The notes beneath the pieces are model-generated. The model did not search any database and had not been told where the DNA came from. It saw only the letters and a list, made by a program, of their open reading frames with translations. A DNA stretch of 64,000 nucleotides from NCBI RefSeq assembly GCF_003732265.1, contig NZ_MOBK01000014.1:1-64000 (forward strand), written 5' to 3'. A program made the translations under genes and the position numbers. This stretch comes from Pseudomonas brassicacearum (lineage in GTDB: Bacteria; Pseudomonadota; Gammaproteobacteria; Pseudomonadales; Pseudomonadaceae). Numbering within the stretch: the stretch's first letter is position 1; each line of letters starts with the position of its first letter. Of the stretch, positions 16,091 to 24,296 are shown one piece after another.

Positions 16091-16978
16091 ATGGATCGTC
16101 TCACCGCCAAAGACTTCGCCCCCGAACTGCTCGAACTCTACGACTACTACGTCCATGGCAAGATCAACCGCCGAGAGTTTCTCGACCGTGCGGCGTTGTT
16201 CGCCTTGGGCGGTTTGACCGCCAGCGCACTGCTGGCGTCCCTGAGCCCCAACTACGCGCTCGCCGAACAAGTGGAATTCACCGACCCGGACATCCTGCCC
16301 GAGTACATCACCTACCCCTCACCCAAAGGCCACGGCAATGTGCGCGCGTATCTGGTGCGCCCGGCCAAGGCCAGCGGTAAAGTCCCGGCGGTGGTGGTCG
16401 TGCATGAAAACCGTGGGCTAAATCCCTACATCGAAGACGTCGCCCGACGCGTCGCCAAGGCCGGGTTCATCGCCCTCGCCCCTGACGGTTTGAGCTCCGT
16501 GGGCGGCTATCCCGGCAACGATGACAAGGGCCGCGAACTCCAGGCGAAAGTCGATCCGGAAAAGCTCATGAATGATTTTTTCGCCGCCATCGAATGGCTG
16601 ATGAAAAATGACACGACCACCGGCAAAGTCGGCATCACCGGCTTCTGCTACGGCGGCGGTGTCGCCAACGCGGCGGCCGTGGCGTATCCGGAACTGGCGG
16701 CAGCCGTGCCTTTTTATGGCCGTCAGCCAAAGGCTGAAGACGTGCCCCGGATCAAGGCGCCCTTGCTGCTGCATTACGGTGAGCTGGACAAGGGCATCAA
16801 CGAAGGATGGTCGGCGTATGAAGCGGCGTTGAAAGCCTCAGGCAAAACCTATGAGGCTTACATTTATCCGGGCTGTAATCATGGCTTTCATAACGACTCG
16901 ACGCCCCGCTACGACGAGGCCGCCGCGAAACTGGCGTGGGACCGTACGCTGGCGTGGTTTCACAAGTACCTGGCTTAG
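16091..16978 (+). CDS. Tat-exported dienelactone hydrolase family protein (YghX-like)
   Basis: 295 residues. NRREFLDRAALFALGGLTAS (residues 26 on) is a twin-arginine signal placed after about 25 cytoplasmic-type residues, as in E. coli YghX. The hydrolase domain has the nucleophile Cys186 (GFCYGGG), Asp233 (GELDKG) and His264 (CNHGFHND). The protein is therefore expected folded in the periplasm. Start ATG 16091 follows AAGGAAA. Substrate unknown. Single gene after lldP. Confidence 0.88.
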   Translation: MDRLTAKDFAPELLELYDYYVHGKINRREFLDRAALFALGGLTASALLASLSPNYALAEQVEFTDPDILPEYITYPSPKGHGNVRAYLVRPAKASGKVPAVVVVHENRGLNPYIEDVARRVAKAGFIALAPDGLSSVGGYPGNDDKGRELQAKVDPEKLMNDFFAAIEWLMKNDTTTGKVGITGFCYGGGVANAAAVAYPELAAAVPFYGRQPKAEDVPRIKAPLLLHYGELDKGINEGWSAYEAALKASGKTYEAYIYPGCNHGFHNDSTPRYDEAAAKLAWDRTLAWFHKYLA

Positions 16979-17079
16979 GTATCAATTCCTTCGATCTTTT
17001 ACATCACGAAGCCGAATTTTTTATTTGCCCACGGCTTATTCAAGATGTCGCCATCTCGGATAAGTCGGACGACACCCCC

Positions 17080-17148
17080 ATGAACCTGAATTTTGCCTTT
17101 GCCTGCTTCATCGTCGTGTCGTTCGCGATTGCGCTGGGGCATGCTTGA
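17080..17148 (+). CDS. possible 22-residue membrane peptide
   Basis: ATG at 17080 opens MNLNFAFACFIVVSFAIALG, almost entirely one hydrophobic helix, ending two bases before the convergent regulator gene ends. There is no clear ribosome site, so coding status is doubtful. Confidence 0.25.
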   Translation: MNLNFAFACFIVVSFAIALGHA

Positions 17149-17150
17149 AC

Positions 17151-17939
17151 TCAAGCGTCGACCTGAACCACTTCAATGCCCAACCGTCGATAATCCTCAA
17201 CATTGCCCGACGCCACCTGTTGCTCGGTAATCAGCGTGTTGATGCGATTGCACGGCGCGACCACGAACGGTTCCACCGCCCCCAGTTTGTCCGCCATGGT
17301 CACCGCCACCACGTGTGATGCGCTGTCGAGCATCGCCTGCTTCACCGGCACCTCATCGAAATGCAACGAGCTGATGCCGACGTCCGGGTGAATCGCGCAG
17401 ACGCCGGTGAACAGCAAGTCAGCCTTGATCCCTTCAATCAGTCGCAAAGTTTCCTGCCCGCTGGCCGACATCGTCGCGGGGTTGAGTTGCCCACCGGCCA
17501 GGATCACTTTGATGCCTTTGTAGTCGGCCAACGCGATAGCGATCATCGGCGACGCGGTAATTGCCGTGATGGAAATCTCCGCCGGCAACGACCGCGCGAT
17601 CTGCAGCGTGGTGCTCCCTGAATCGAACAGCACAATCTGGCCATCCTGCACCCGGCGCGCGGCGAGTTGGGCCAGGCGCGTTTTCACCTCATCGGTTTCA
17701 CCGACCCGGGTGAAGAAATCCTTGCCCGTGTCTTTAGGACGCGGCAACGCCCCGCCATGCACCCGTTGCACCAGTCCTGCACTGGCGAGCTCTGACAAAT
17801 CGCGGCGGATGGTGTCTTCGGACACCGCAAAATGCTGGCTCAACTCAGAGGCCATGACCTTGCCGTCGCGCTCAAGGATCAGGAGGATTTTTTGCCGGCG
17901 CACGGAAGGTAGCTCGGATGCAGCGTGCTGATCGTGCAT
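17151..17939 (-). CDS. DeoR/GlpR family transcriptional regulator
   Basis: 262 residues from the ATG at 17939. An N-terminal DeoR winged helix (RRQKILLILERDGKVMASEL, SEDTIRRDLSELASAGLVQRVHGGAL) is followed by the DeoRC sugar-phosphate-binding domain with FDSGSTTLQIARSLP and the conserved ILAGGQLNPATMSASG. Such repressors sense phosphorylated sugars or related metabolites. No sugar operon is adjacent, so the target is unknown. Three 10-bp direct repeats overlap and precede the start codon and suggest autoregulation. Confidence 0.92.
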   Translation of the reverse strand: MHDQHAASELPSVRRQKILLILERDGKVMASELSQHFAVSEDTIRRDLSELASAGLVQRVHGGALPRPKDTGKDFFTRVGETDEVKTRLAQLAARRVQDGQIVLFDSGSTTLQIARSLPAEISITAITASPMIAIALADYKGIKVILAGGQLNPATMSASGQETLRLIEGIKADLLFTGVCAIHPDVGISSLHFDEVPVKQAMLDSASHVVAVTMADKLGAVEPFVVAPCNRINTLITEQQVASGNVEDYRRLGIEVVQVDA

Positions 17940-17968
17940 GTTTATGCCTGTTTTTGCGTGTTTGTGCG
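17939..17968. promoter_or_regulatory. three tandem 10-bp repeats at the DeoR gene start (operator candidate)
   Basis: Plus-strand TGTTTATGCC, TGTTTTTGCG and TGTTTGTGCG follow each other without gaps; on the coding (minus) strand they read CGCACAAACA, CGCAAAAACA, GGCATAAACA. The 10-bp period places each unit on the same face of the helix. The position at the start codon fits a self-repression site. Confidence 0.6.
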
Positions 17969-18065
17969 AGATTAGCCAAGCCACCGGAAAAACACAATCG
18001 AGGCGGTGATTGATGAGGTTTCTGGCAAACTCCCATGGTGCCTTCGCCCAGAGCAGCCATCACCC

Positions 18066-18947
18066 ATGCTTTTCGCCCTTGTCTCAAACGGTTCAACACT
18101 TACGCCTGCACACCCGCAGGTAACGGTTCCCTGGTGGAGTTTCACCAAGACCGTGCTCAGCGCCGCCGCGCTGTCGCTGGTGCGGGATGGCCTGTTCGAC
18201 CTGGAAGAAACGCTGCCGGAAGGACCGTTCACCTTGCGCCAAGTGCTGCGGCACGAAGCCGGGCTGGCGGATTACGCAGAGTTAGCGGAATACCACGCCG
18301 CCGTTGCGCGGCACGAAACACCGTGGCCCGCCGAGGAAATGCTGCGCCGACTGGACGCTACCCGGTTGCGCTACACACCCGGTGACGGCTGGCGATATTC
18401 CAACGTTGGCTACCTGTATGTGGCGAAACTCATCGAGCGCCTGACCGGTCTTGCACTGGAGAAGGCACTGAACCGACTGGTTTTTGCGCCCCTCGGTTTG
18501 TCAGGTGTACGCCTCGCCAAAACGCCTGCCGATCTGCAGGCCGTGAACATGGGCACCGCACAAGCGTACGACCCGTGCTGGGTTTATCACGGCCTGCTGG
18601 TCGGTCCGCTGGATCAAGCCGCGGCTTGTCTGGATCGTCTACTGGCCGGCCAGACCCTACCGCCGGCGTTACTGCGCGAGATGCATTCGGTTCGTACGCT
18701 TGGCGGGCCGATCACCGGGCGTCCGTGGATTGCGCCGGGTTACGCGCTGGGCCTGATGCAAGGCGCGGTCGAGGGTGGATTGGTTTTGAGCGGACACACC
18801 GGCGGCGGACCGGGCAGTGTGATCGCGGTTTATCGATGCGGTGAAGGTGACAACACCGCGAGTTGCGCGGTGTTTGCTGAGGGTGGCGCCGAAGGGGCTG
18901 TCGAGGCGCAAGCCGTGAGTCGCTTGATGAACGCGGTGATTCAATAG
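18066..18947 (+). CDS. serine beta-lactamase family hydrolase (class C/penicillin-binding fold)
   Basis: 293 residues from the ATG at 18066. SFTK (SxxK, about residue 25-28) gives the nucleophile Ser and general-base Lys; YSNVGY gives the YxN motif; GHTGGGPG stands for the KTG box with His for Lys, as in many esterases and peptidases of this family. The protein lacks an evident signal peptide, so it may be cytoplasmic. VLRHEAGLADY is a typical segment. It may be an esterase or D-amino-acid amidase rather than a true beta-lactamase. An upstream GTG at 18006 has a poorly spaced GAGG. Divergent from the DeoR regulator. Confidence 0.85.
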   Translation: MLFALVSNGSTLTPAHPQVTVPWWSFTKTVLSAAALSLVRDGLFDLEETLPEGPFTLRQVLRHEAGLADYAELAEYHAAVARHETPWPAEEMLRRLDATRLRYTPGDGWRYSNVGYLYVAKLIERLTGLALEKALNRLVFAPLGLSGVRLAKTPADLQAVNMGTAQAYDPCWVYHGLLVGPLDQAAACLDRLLAGQTLPPALLREMHSVRTLGGPITGRPWIAPGYALGLMQGAVEGGLVLSGHTGGGPGSVIAVYRCGEGDNTASCAVFAEGGAEGAVEAQAVSRLMNAVIQ

Positions 18948-18981
18948 TCCCCGATTCCACTTTGCACGCCGAACGTCGAAG

Positions 18982-19650
18982 TCAGTTACTCGCCACCTGC
19001 GCCACGTTGCCCGAGGTCACCAGCGCCTTCAGCGAAGCATCAAACTGCTTCAGCGCAGTCACCTGCAATTGGGTTTGCCGGTCGATTTGCGCGGCAATTT
19101 CCGGGGCCGCTTTGCCGTGCACCCAAACGGAAGGCATTTGTTGTGCGCGTGAGCCTTCGGCCTGGCCAATGTACTGCAGGTTCGCATCGTAGAACTTGGC
19201 CATGAAACGCGCTTCGACCTGCGTATTGCGCTTGGACACCAGGCGGCTGTAGGTGTCCAGCATCACCACCACGTCGGGGTGGGCTTGCACCAGTGCATCG
19301 AGGTTGTCGTAGACCGTCACCGAGCCGAACTGTTTTTGCAGCGAGCCTATGAGCCAGTTGATCGCAAGTTTCGGATCGGAGCTGTTGACGAACGCACTGC
19401 TGATACGCGAATCCAGCTGCGGGTTCTTCGCGCCGTTCACCGCCACCGCATGGTATTGCTCGAGGTATTGCAGGGTGTTGACGGTGTTTTCGCTGTAAAG
19501 CACACCCACCGATTGGGCGTGTTGCAGGCTGGCTGTGCTGTCGGCTACAGGGGGGAAATGGCAAGCCGAATCAGCCGCGTAGGCCGGCACGGTGGCGGCG
19601 ACGCTGCCGGTGAAGACGGCGATAAAAGCCAGCAAGGTAGACATTCTCAT
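18982..19650 (-). CDS. periplasmic protein of unknown function (222 aa)
   Basis: Signal peptide: MRMSTLLAFIAVFTGSVAAT followed by VPAYAADS. The mature protein begins with HFPPVADSTASL and has a mixed alpha/beta core (SVGVLYSENTVNTLQYLEQY, WLIGSLQKQFGSVTVYDNL, HPDVVVMLDTYSRL). The segment on conflict between a predicted location and VVVMLDTYSR recalls Rossmann-like folds of lipoproteins, but I do not recognise the family. There is no lipobox. The gene is single and convergent with the serine hydrolase. Confidence 0.8.
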   Translation of the reverse strand: MRMSTLLAFIAVFTGSVAATVPAYAADSACHFPPVADSTASLQHAQSVGVLYSENTVNTLQYLEQYHAVAVNGAKNPQLDSRISSAFVNSSDPKLAINWLIGSLQKQFGSVTVYDNLDALVQAHPDVVVMLDTYSRLVSKRNTQVEARFMAKFYDANLQYIGQAEGSRAQQMPSVWVHGKAAPEIAAQIDRQTQLQVTALKQFDASLKALVTSGNVAQVASN

Positions 19651-19822
19651 CGCACAGGTTCCTTCAAAGGCGAATTCGGTATGTGCCTATCCTCCTCCCA
19701 TGGCGAAAAAACAGAACTTGCATTCGTTGATGGTGATTATTGATTAATCGAATGGTTGGACGATGAGCCTCGGTCTACGCTGTTCTGACGCGCCTTTTCC
19801 CTGTCGCCCATGGAGCCCACCT

Positions 19823-20299
19823 GTGAACCGGATGCCTTCTGCCGCCCTCTTGTTGACCGTGTTATTTGCCCTGTCGAACCCAGCCTCTGCCGATGCGCCG
19901 GCCCTGAATGAAGCGCGCACCTTGGTCGCCAAAGCGCACATGGGCAGCAATCTCCCGGTCATCGCCCTGTCGGCGGCGCAGGGCACGGTGTCCTGGTCGG
20001 TAATTGCCGAGAAGCTGGGGGCTGATGACACCAACCGCATCGTGTCCGAGGAAATCTCCGCGTTGCTGCCCAAGTACCAACCGGAATGGGACGAGAACCT
20101 GGCGCGGGCCTATGAGAAGTCGTTCTCCGAAGAAGAGCTGTCATCACTGGTCGCCGATGGACCCGCGTCGCAATACGTGGAAAAGGTCAAAGCCCAACAA
20201 GCCACCGTCGCTGGGGATATGCGTTCGACGTCGGAGCCGATTGTGATGGCGCTGGTGACGGAAGCGCTGAAGGCGACCATGGAGAAACGCGTGCCGTAA
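19823..20299 (+). CDS. secreted DUF2059-like protein
   Basis: 158 residues from the GTG at 19823, which has GGAG 7 nt upstream and gives a basic n-region (VNRMPS); ATG 19832 is an alternative. The signal peptide ends NPASA. The C-terminal segment LARAYEKSFSEEELSSLVAD plus ASQYVEKVKAQQ resembles DUF2059 (Y-x-FS-x-EEL, then a small-residue block and K-x-x-x). Function of the family is unknown. It precedes a secreted alpha/beta hydrolase gene on the same strand by 57 bp. Confidence 0.75.
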   Translation: MNRMPSAALLLTVLFALSNPASADAPALNEARTLVAKAHMGSNLPVIALSAAQGTVSWSVIAEKLGADDTNRIVSEEISALLPKYQPEWDENLARAYEKSFSEEELSSLVADGPASQYVEKVKAQQATVAGDMRSTSEPIVMALVTEALKATMEKRVP

Positions 20300-20356
20300 A
20301 GCGGTCTACGCTGCTTCAGGTACGCCACTTCCCACGCGTACTTGGGAGAGACCACT

Positions 20357-21265
20357 ATGCTGCGCACCTTGCTGACCGCTTCGTTATTGCTTGCATTCAG
20401 TCTCCCGGCACTGGCCGGGGTTACGCCGTTCCCCGCCGCTTTTCATACGCAGGACATCAGCGTCGAAGGCGTAAAGATCCATGTGCGCGTCGGCGGCAAG
20501 GGGCCAGCCGTGGTGATGCTGCATGGTTTCGGCGACACCGGCGATATGTGGGCGCCCCTGGCGGCGGACCTGGCCAAGGACCACACCGTCGTGGTGCCGG
20601 ACTTGCGCGGGCTGGGTCTGTCGGCGATCCCGCAGAGCGGCTATGACAAGAAGACCCAGGCCGGCGACGTCCGTGGCGTATTGGCCGCGCTGGGCATCGA
20701 GCACTCGGTGGTCATCGGCCACGACATCGGCACCATGGTCGCCTTCGCCTACGCCTCGCGTTATCCGCAACTGACCGATCGCCTGGTGGTGATGGATGCG
20801 CCGGTGCCCGGCATTCCGCCCTGGAACGACATCGTCCGTTCGCCGATGCTCTGGCATTTCGACTTCGGCGGACCGGACGCCGAGCGCCTGGTGGCGGGTC
20901 GTGAACGCATCTACCTGGACCGCTTCTGGAACGAGTTTGCGGGCGACCGCAGCAAAGTCGATGAAGCCACCCGCCAGCATTACGCCAAGCTCTATGCCCG
21001 TCCCGGCGTGATGCACGCGGCCTTCGCGCAATTCCGCAGCATTCGTCAGGACGCCGTGGACAACGAAGCGTCAATGAAGACACGGCTGACCATGCCGGTG
21101 CTGGCCATCGGCGGTGAAAAATCCTTTGGGGCCAATGAAGCCATCGTGATGCGCAACGCCGCGGACAACGTCACCGAAGTGGTGATCCCGGGCGCCGGGC
21201 ACTGGCTGATGGAGGAAGCGCCGACAGCGACCATTCAGGCGATACGCGCTTTCATTGCGCCGTGA
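20357..21265 (+). CDS. secreted Cif-like alpha/beta hydrolase (epoxide hydrolase family)
   Basis: 302 residues, signal peptide ending ALA (residue 20). The nucleophile is Asp123 in GHDIGTMVAF, as in epoxide hydrolases and dehalogenases. GVKIHVRVGGKGPAVVMLHG, MLWHFDFGGPDAERLVAGRE and PGAGHWLMEE follow the P. aeruginosa toxin Cif (PA2934). By alignment from memory, His167 matches Cif His177 and His282 matches His297, but Cif Glu153 is Asp147 here and the ring-opening Tyr239 falls at Phe226. Epoxide-opening chemistry may therefore differ. Start ATG 20357 has GGGAGAG at good spacing. Confidence 0.85.
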   Translation: MLRTLLTASLLLAFSLPALAGVTPFPAAFHTQDISVEGVKIHVRVGGKGPAVVMLHGFGDTGDMWAPLAADLAKDHTVVVPDLRGLGLSAIPQSGYDKKTQAGDVRGVLAALGIEHSVVIGHDIGTMVAFAYASRYPQLTDRLVVMDAPVPGIPPWNDIVRSPMLWHFDFGGPDAERLVAGRERIYLDRFWNEFAGDRSKVDEATRQHYAKLYARPGVMHAAFAQFRSIRQDAVDNEASMKTRLTMPVLAIGGEKSFGANEAIVMRNAADNVTEVVIPGAGHWLMEEAPTATIQAIRAFIAP

Positions 21266-21300
21266 TACGCCATTGATACGTGGCTGATTCCGGCGATCTC

Positions 21301-21313
21301 CACGCTGTTACCT
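21301..21313 (+). promoter_or_regulatory. 13-bp element, copy 1
   Basis: CACGCTGTTACCT occurs 122 bp upstream of the 82-residue gene and again at 21748-21760 upstream of the 247-residue gene. TGATAC motifs lie just 5' of both copies. Possible shared operator. Confidence 0.45.
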
Positions 21314-21435
21314 TAGCGACCGTGTTGTCACTTCTGCGGGGCCTGGCCGGCCAATAAAGTAGTGCCTTCGGTGTGCCGGCTCGGGTTTTCCGCCCGGCTG
21401 CCCGCCGATCCCCCCATCACGGAAGAGGTGACACC

Positions 21436-21684
21436 ATGTATTTCGTCATTGTTGAAAAGAATCAAAGCAGCGTCCCATCGGAAGCCGATCTGAAAAAGGC
21501 CATGGTCGAGTCCGGCGGCAAGCCAGGTGAAGTGACCGGCGACAATGCCCGCCGAAAAATGACCTATATCGGCGAGGTCAGTCAGACGGTGTTCGAGAAC
21601 AAGCTGATCGAGGTCGCCAAGGGTAAACGCACCAGCTGGAACTTCACCTTTGCTGACGCACCGGTGAGTGCGGCGGCGCACTGA
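21436..21684 (+). CDS. 82-residue protein of unknown function
   Basis: ATG 21436 follows GAAGAGG. Small soluble protein: MYFVIVEKNQSSVPSEADLK, then RRKMTYIGEVSQTVFENKLI and RTSWNFTFADAPVS. It looks like a single alpha/beta domain; no motif recognised and no signal peptide. It shares the upstream 13-mer CACGCTGTTACCT with the next gene, suggesting common control. A GC-rich hairpin follows the stop. Confidence 0.7.
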   Translation: MYFVIVEKNQSSVPSEADLKKAMVESGGKPGEVTGDNARRKMTYIGEVSQTVFENKLIEVAKGKRTSWNFTFADAPVSAAAH

Positions 21685-21691
21685 GGCCACG

Positions 21692-21717
21692 GCGGGGCGG
21701 TCGAAGGGCCGCCCCGC
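21692..21717 (+). terminator. GC hairpin after the 82-residue gene
   Basis: GCGGGGCGG pairs with CCGCCCCGC, 9 bp with an 8-nt loop, 8 nt after the stop codon; followed by TGTTGC, no long T-run. Confidence 0.6.
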
Positions 21718-21747
21718 TGTTGCATCGTTTGATACTCCGCCGTTACA

Positions 21748-21760
21748 CACGCTGTTACCT
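21748..21760 (+). promoter_or_regulatory. 13-bp element, copy 2
   Basis: CACGCTGTTACCT, identical to 21301-21313, 144 bp upstream of the 247-residue gene start. Preceded by TGATAC at 21730. Confidence 0.45.
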
Positions 21761-21904
21761 GCCGGGCTGAAACCGGGTTGATGCGCCCTCTGACTGTAAC
21801 GCCAAGACACTTCGCCGCCCCGCTCCGCCCGCCTAGAGTGAAGCCGTCAATGTGCCAATGAGCCATTGATTGCCCGACACACCACACCAAGGAATAGGGA
21901 AACC

Positions 21905-22645
21905 ATGAGCAAATCCATTGCAGTAAGCGAGCAGCAACAAACACTTCATGACAACGTGCAGGCCGCCGTCAAATCGCTGCTGGCCGCGCCCACGGCCTTG
22001 AAAAGCACTGACTACAGCAAGGTCCTGATGTCGACGCTGGCGGCGACTCAAAAGTCGGTCAAAATCCAGATTGCCGCCGGCGACCTGACCACGCTGAAGC
22101 AATCAGGCTACAAGTTGTGTTTCGCCAAGAAGGTCGGTAACGAAGCCTTCAACGTGGTCTGGCAGTCCTATGTTCAATACCTGAGCAACAACACCTTCAG
22201 CTGGACCCCGCAGTATCAGCTGTTCGGTTCCAATACGTTCCAGGCCAACGTGCAAGTGGAAGTCTCGACCAACATCGTCACGATTGGTCTGGGTCAACAG
22301 TCAATACTCGACAATTCGGGGTTGATGGGCCCGGCGACGACCGGCGGCCCTGACACGGCGATCACTCTGATCAACAATTACGGCAACATCCACCCTGGCG
22401 TCAGCCAATTGTCCACCGGCATCGATGGCAAGCAGGTCAGCACGCCGATCTATGTGGCCTCCAACCCAGTGGTCCTCGGCTCCACGGCGCTGAACCCGGT
22501 CGAAACCATATTGGTATGGTTCGAACAGAACGTGCAGACCAGCACCATGTTCAGCACCTCGCGCTCTCAATCCGTCGAAATCGACCTGACGTTCGACAAC
22601 AATGCCGCCCGCCTCTACTCCGGAGGCAGCTGGACCGTCGTGTAA
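21905..22645 (+). CDS. unrecognised 246-residue beta-rich protein
   Basis: ATG 21905 follows AAGGAATAGGG. No signal peptide. The first 80 residues look helical (EQQQTLHDNVQAAVKSLLAA, STLAATQKSVKIQIAAGDL). The rest is rich in Ser, Thr, Asn and Val with alternating strands (YQLFGSNTFQANVQVEVSTN, TIGLGQQSILDN, LVWFEQNVQTSTMFSTSRSQ, SVEIDLTF). The pattern is like lectin- or pore-forming-type beta sandwiches, but no family was recognised. A hairpin follows, then a convergent ToxR-like regulator gene. Confidence 0.8.
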   Translation: MSKSIAVSEQQQTLHDNVQAAVKSLLAAPTALKSTDYSKVLMSTLAATQKSVKIQIAAGDLTTLKQSGYKLCFAKKVGNEAFNVVWQSYVQYLSNNTFSWTPQYQLFGSNTFQANVQVEVSTNIVTIGLGQQSILDNSGLMGPATTGGPDTAITLINNYGNIHPGVSQLSTGIDGKQVSTPIYVASNPVVLGSTALNPVETILVWFEQNVQTSTMFSTSRSQSVEIDLTFDNNAARLYSGGSWTVV

Positions 22646-22656
22646 AACCTGCATCC

Positions 22657-22678
22657 GGGGCAACCTTGCGGTTGCCCC
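22657..22678. terminator. hairpin between convergent genes
   Basis: GGGGCAACC-TTGC-GGTTGCCCC, perfect 9-bp stem with a 4-nt loop, between the 246-residue gene and the regulator gene. Confidence 0.75.
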
Positions 22679-22684
22679 CTCTAC

Positions 22685-23488
22685 TCAGGCGTCACTGCCA
22701 CCACGGGCGAAATACCCGGTCAATGAACGGCAGATCGACTCCGCCAGATCTTCCTGGGTGGCGATGCCGTAAGGTCGATTGCGATCAAACTGTTCTGACC
22801 AGCGAATCCGCCCCTGCGCGACATCAATCAGGCGCACAGAAGCCCGAACCCGGGTCGACTCAACCCGCACACTGCCCTCCAGCGAATAATGGCCGCGCCC
22901 GGCCCGCACCAGGTCCGAGGCTTTGACGCTGCTGCGCGGCACCTTCATCAATACGTGGTTGCCACGGTTTTGCGTCTGCTCGAACGATTCGAACAGCCTG
23001 CAGCTCAACTCTTCACACAAGCCCCGGGCAAAGTCGTCGCCGTCGCGAGTAATGCAGGTGAACGGCTGAATCTGCAACACCGGGTGGCGCGTCGCGATTG
23101 TTTTGGGCCGCAGCCGTTGACAGGCGAGGCGATAACATCCGGCCGGAATACTCAGGTGTACAGGGTCTTGCTGACCGCTGCTGGCGTAATGCGCCGCGAG
23201 TTTGCGGCGCAATCGCCCCACCTGCACGCGCACCACCGGATCGTCGCCGGTGCAGTAGATCGCCGGATCACGGTGAAACACCGCCAGGCCGATGGCGTGC
23301 TCGGTCAGTGCAATGTTCGGATGTTGAAGGTCATGATCGACCAGGAAGCGCAACAGGTCGCCCATCCGCCTGGACTTGGCAAACACCGGGCTGGCCAACA
23401 GTTGTGCCAACACCCGCTGCATTTCTTCACGATCCAGCGGCTCGGGAACACCCTCGGCACTCGAATTGCCAACGTGCTTGATCACCAT
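22685..23488 (-). CDS. ToxR/OmpR-type winged-helix regulator with TolB-N-like effector region
   Basis: 267 residues. The N-terminal half has LLRFLVDHDLQHPNIALTEH and DDPVVRVQVGRLRRKLAAHY, the winged-helix pattern of Pseudomonas regulators whose DNA-binding domain precedes an adenylate-cyclase or TolB_N-like region. The C-terminal half (CITRDGDDFARGLCEELSCR, YSLEGSVRVESTRVRASVRL, GRIRWSEQFDR) matches the FlgO/TolB-N-like module. No membrane helix, so it is cytoplasmic. It is convergent with, and may control, the pair of genes sharing the 13-mer, but that is inference. Confidence 0.8.
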   Translation of the reverse strand: MVIKHVGNSSAEGVPEPLDREEMQRVLAQLLASPVFAKSRRMGDLLRFLVDHDLQHPNIALTEHAIGLAVFHRDPAIYCTGDDPVVRVQVGRLRRKLAAHYASSGQQDPVHLSIPAGCYRLACQRLRPKTIATRHPVLQIQPFTCITRDGDDFARGLCEELSCRLFESFEQTQNRGNHVLMKVPRSSVKASDLVRAGRGHYSLEGSVRVESTRVRASVRLIDVAQGRIRWSEQFDRNRPYGIATQEDLAESICRSLTGYFARGGSDA

Positions 23489-23678
23489 TGCCTGCCTCCG
23501 TGCAGGTTACCGACAATCGCTCGCCACCTCTTTTGAGGTGGAATTGATACTGAAGTCGTACTCCTTGACCCTCTACAACGCCCCCGCAGGGGAAGGCTCG
23601 GACGCTGCAAGGTCGAAGCTTAGCAGCCGTAACGCAACGGCGAGGAGATTGTGCTGAACGCGGCGATCACGCAGGCGT

Positions 23679-23879
23679 TCAGCAGCAACGCGTGGTGCAT
23701 TGCTTGCCGCCGTAGCGGGCTTCCTGGCGCTCACGCAGAAACATCGAATGGCTCAAGACGGGCTGGTCCGGGTATTTGAGCGCCATCAGGGCGACGTAGT
23801 TGTCGTAGTCGGGGACGCCGACCATCAAACGTGCGCCCTGGCTGAGGAATCGGGCGGCTTGTTGCAGTTTGCGGTACAT
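23679..23879 (-). CDS. ybdD: YbdD/YjiX family protein (CstA-associated)
   Basis: 66 residues. RLMVGVPDYDNYVALMALKY with RERQEARYGGKQCTTRCC matches E. coli YbdD/YjiX (KLMIGMPDYDNYVEHM, RERQDARYGGKGGARCC). These small proteins are normally encoded right after the pyruvate or peptide transporter genes cstA or btsT. Here no transporter gene is adjacent; the upstream side holds only a long inverted repeat. ATG 23879 is chosen by homology, with AGAGA upstream. Confidence 0.88.
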   Translation of the reverse strand: MYRKLQQAARFLSQGARLMVGVPDYDNYVALMALKYPDQPVLSHSMFLRERQEARYGGKQCTTRCC

Positions 23880-23976
23880 GGCAATGGTCTCTTTGTGGTG
23901 GTGGGCAGCCCCATGAAACCGCACTTATGTATCTGCAATGTGTCCGCACCACCGCGACACCAGACTTCAACGCCGT

Positions 23977-24131
23977 CCCTGTAGCAGCTGACGAGCAGCG
24001 CGAGGCTGCGTTCGGCGGCGAAGTCGTCGTGAAATCAGACAATGCGGTGAATCAGGTACACCGCGTACTCAGGGTTTACGACGACTTCGTCGCCGAACGC
24101 AGCCTCGCGCTGCTCGTCAGCTGCTACAGGG
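23977..24131. repeat. long inverted repeat, 54-bp arms (element type B, copy 1)
   Basis: Arms 23977-24030 and 24078-24131 are reverse complements at 53 of 54 positions, with a 47-nt loop. Outer ends read CCCTGTAGCAGCTG. It shares both arm sequence and an asymmetric loop block (CGGTG..ATC, ACCGCGT, CAGGGTTTACGAC) with 29978-30111. It fills most of the gap between YbdD and the SCO1 gene. Confidence 0.9.
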
Positions 24132-24296
24132 ATCGCGTCTGATCTGTAGTTTTTTGCTGGTTCTGGCTCTGTGCTGCCACCCGCGCCGGTCCGACAATGA
24201 CCAGCAGACCGCTACAGTTTGTTAATATCCACGCGCTTTTTTCGTCTGATTCATCAGCCGCCCAAGATTTCACGTCGCTACACAGGATTTTCCCCC

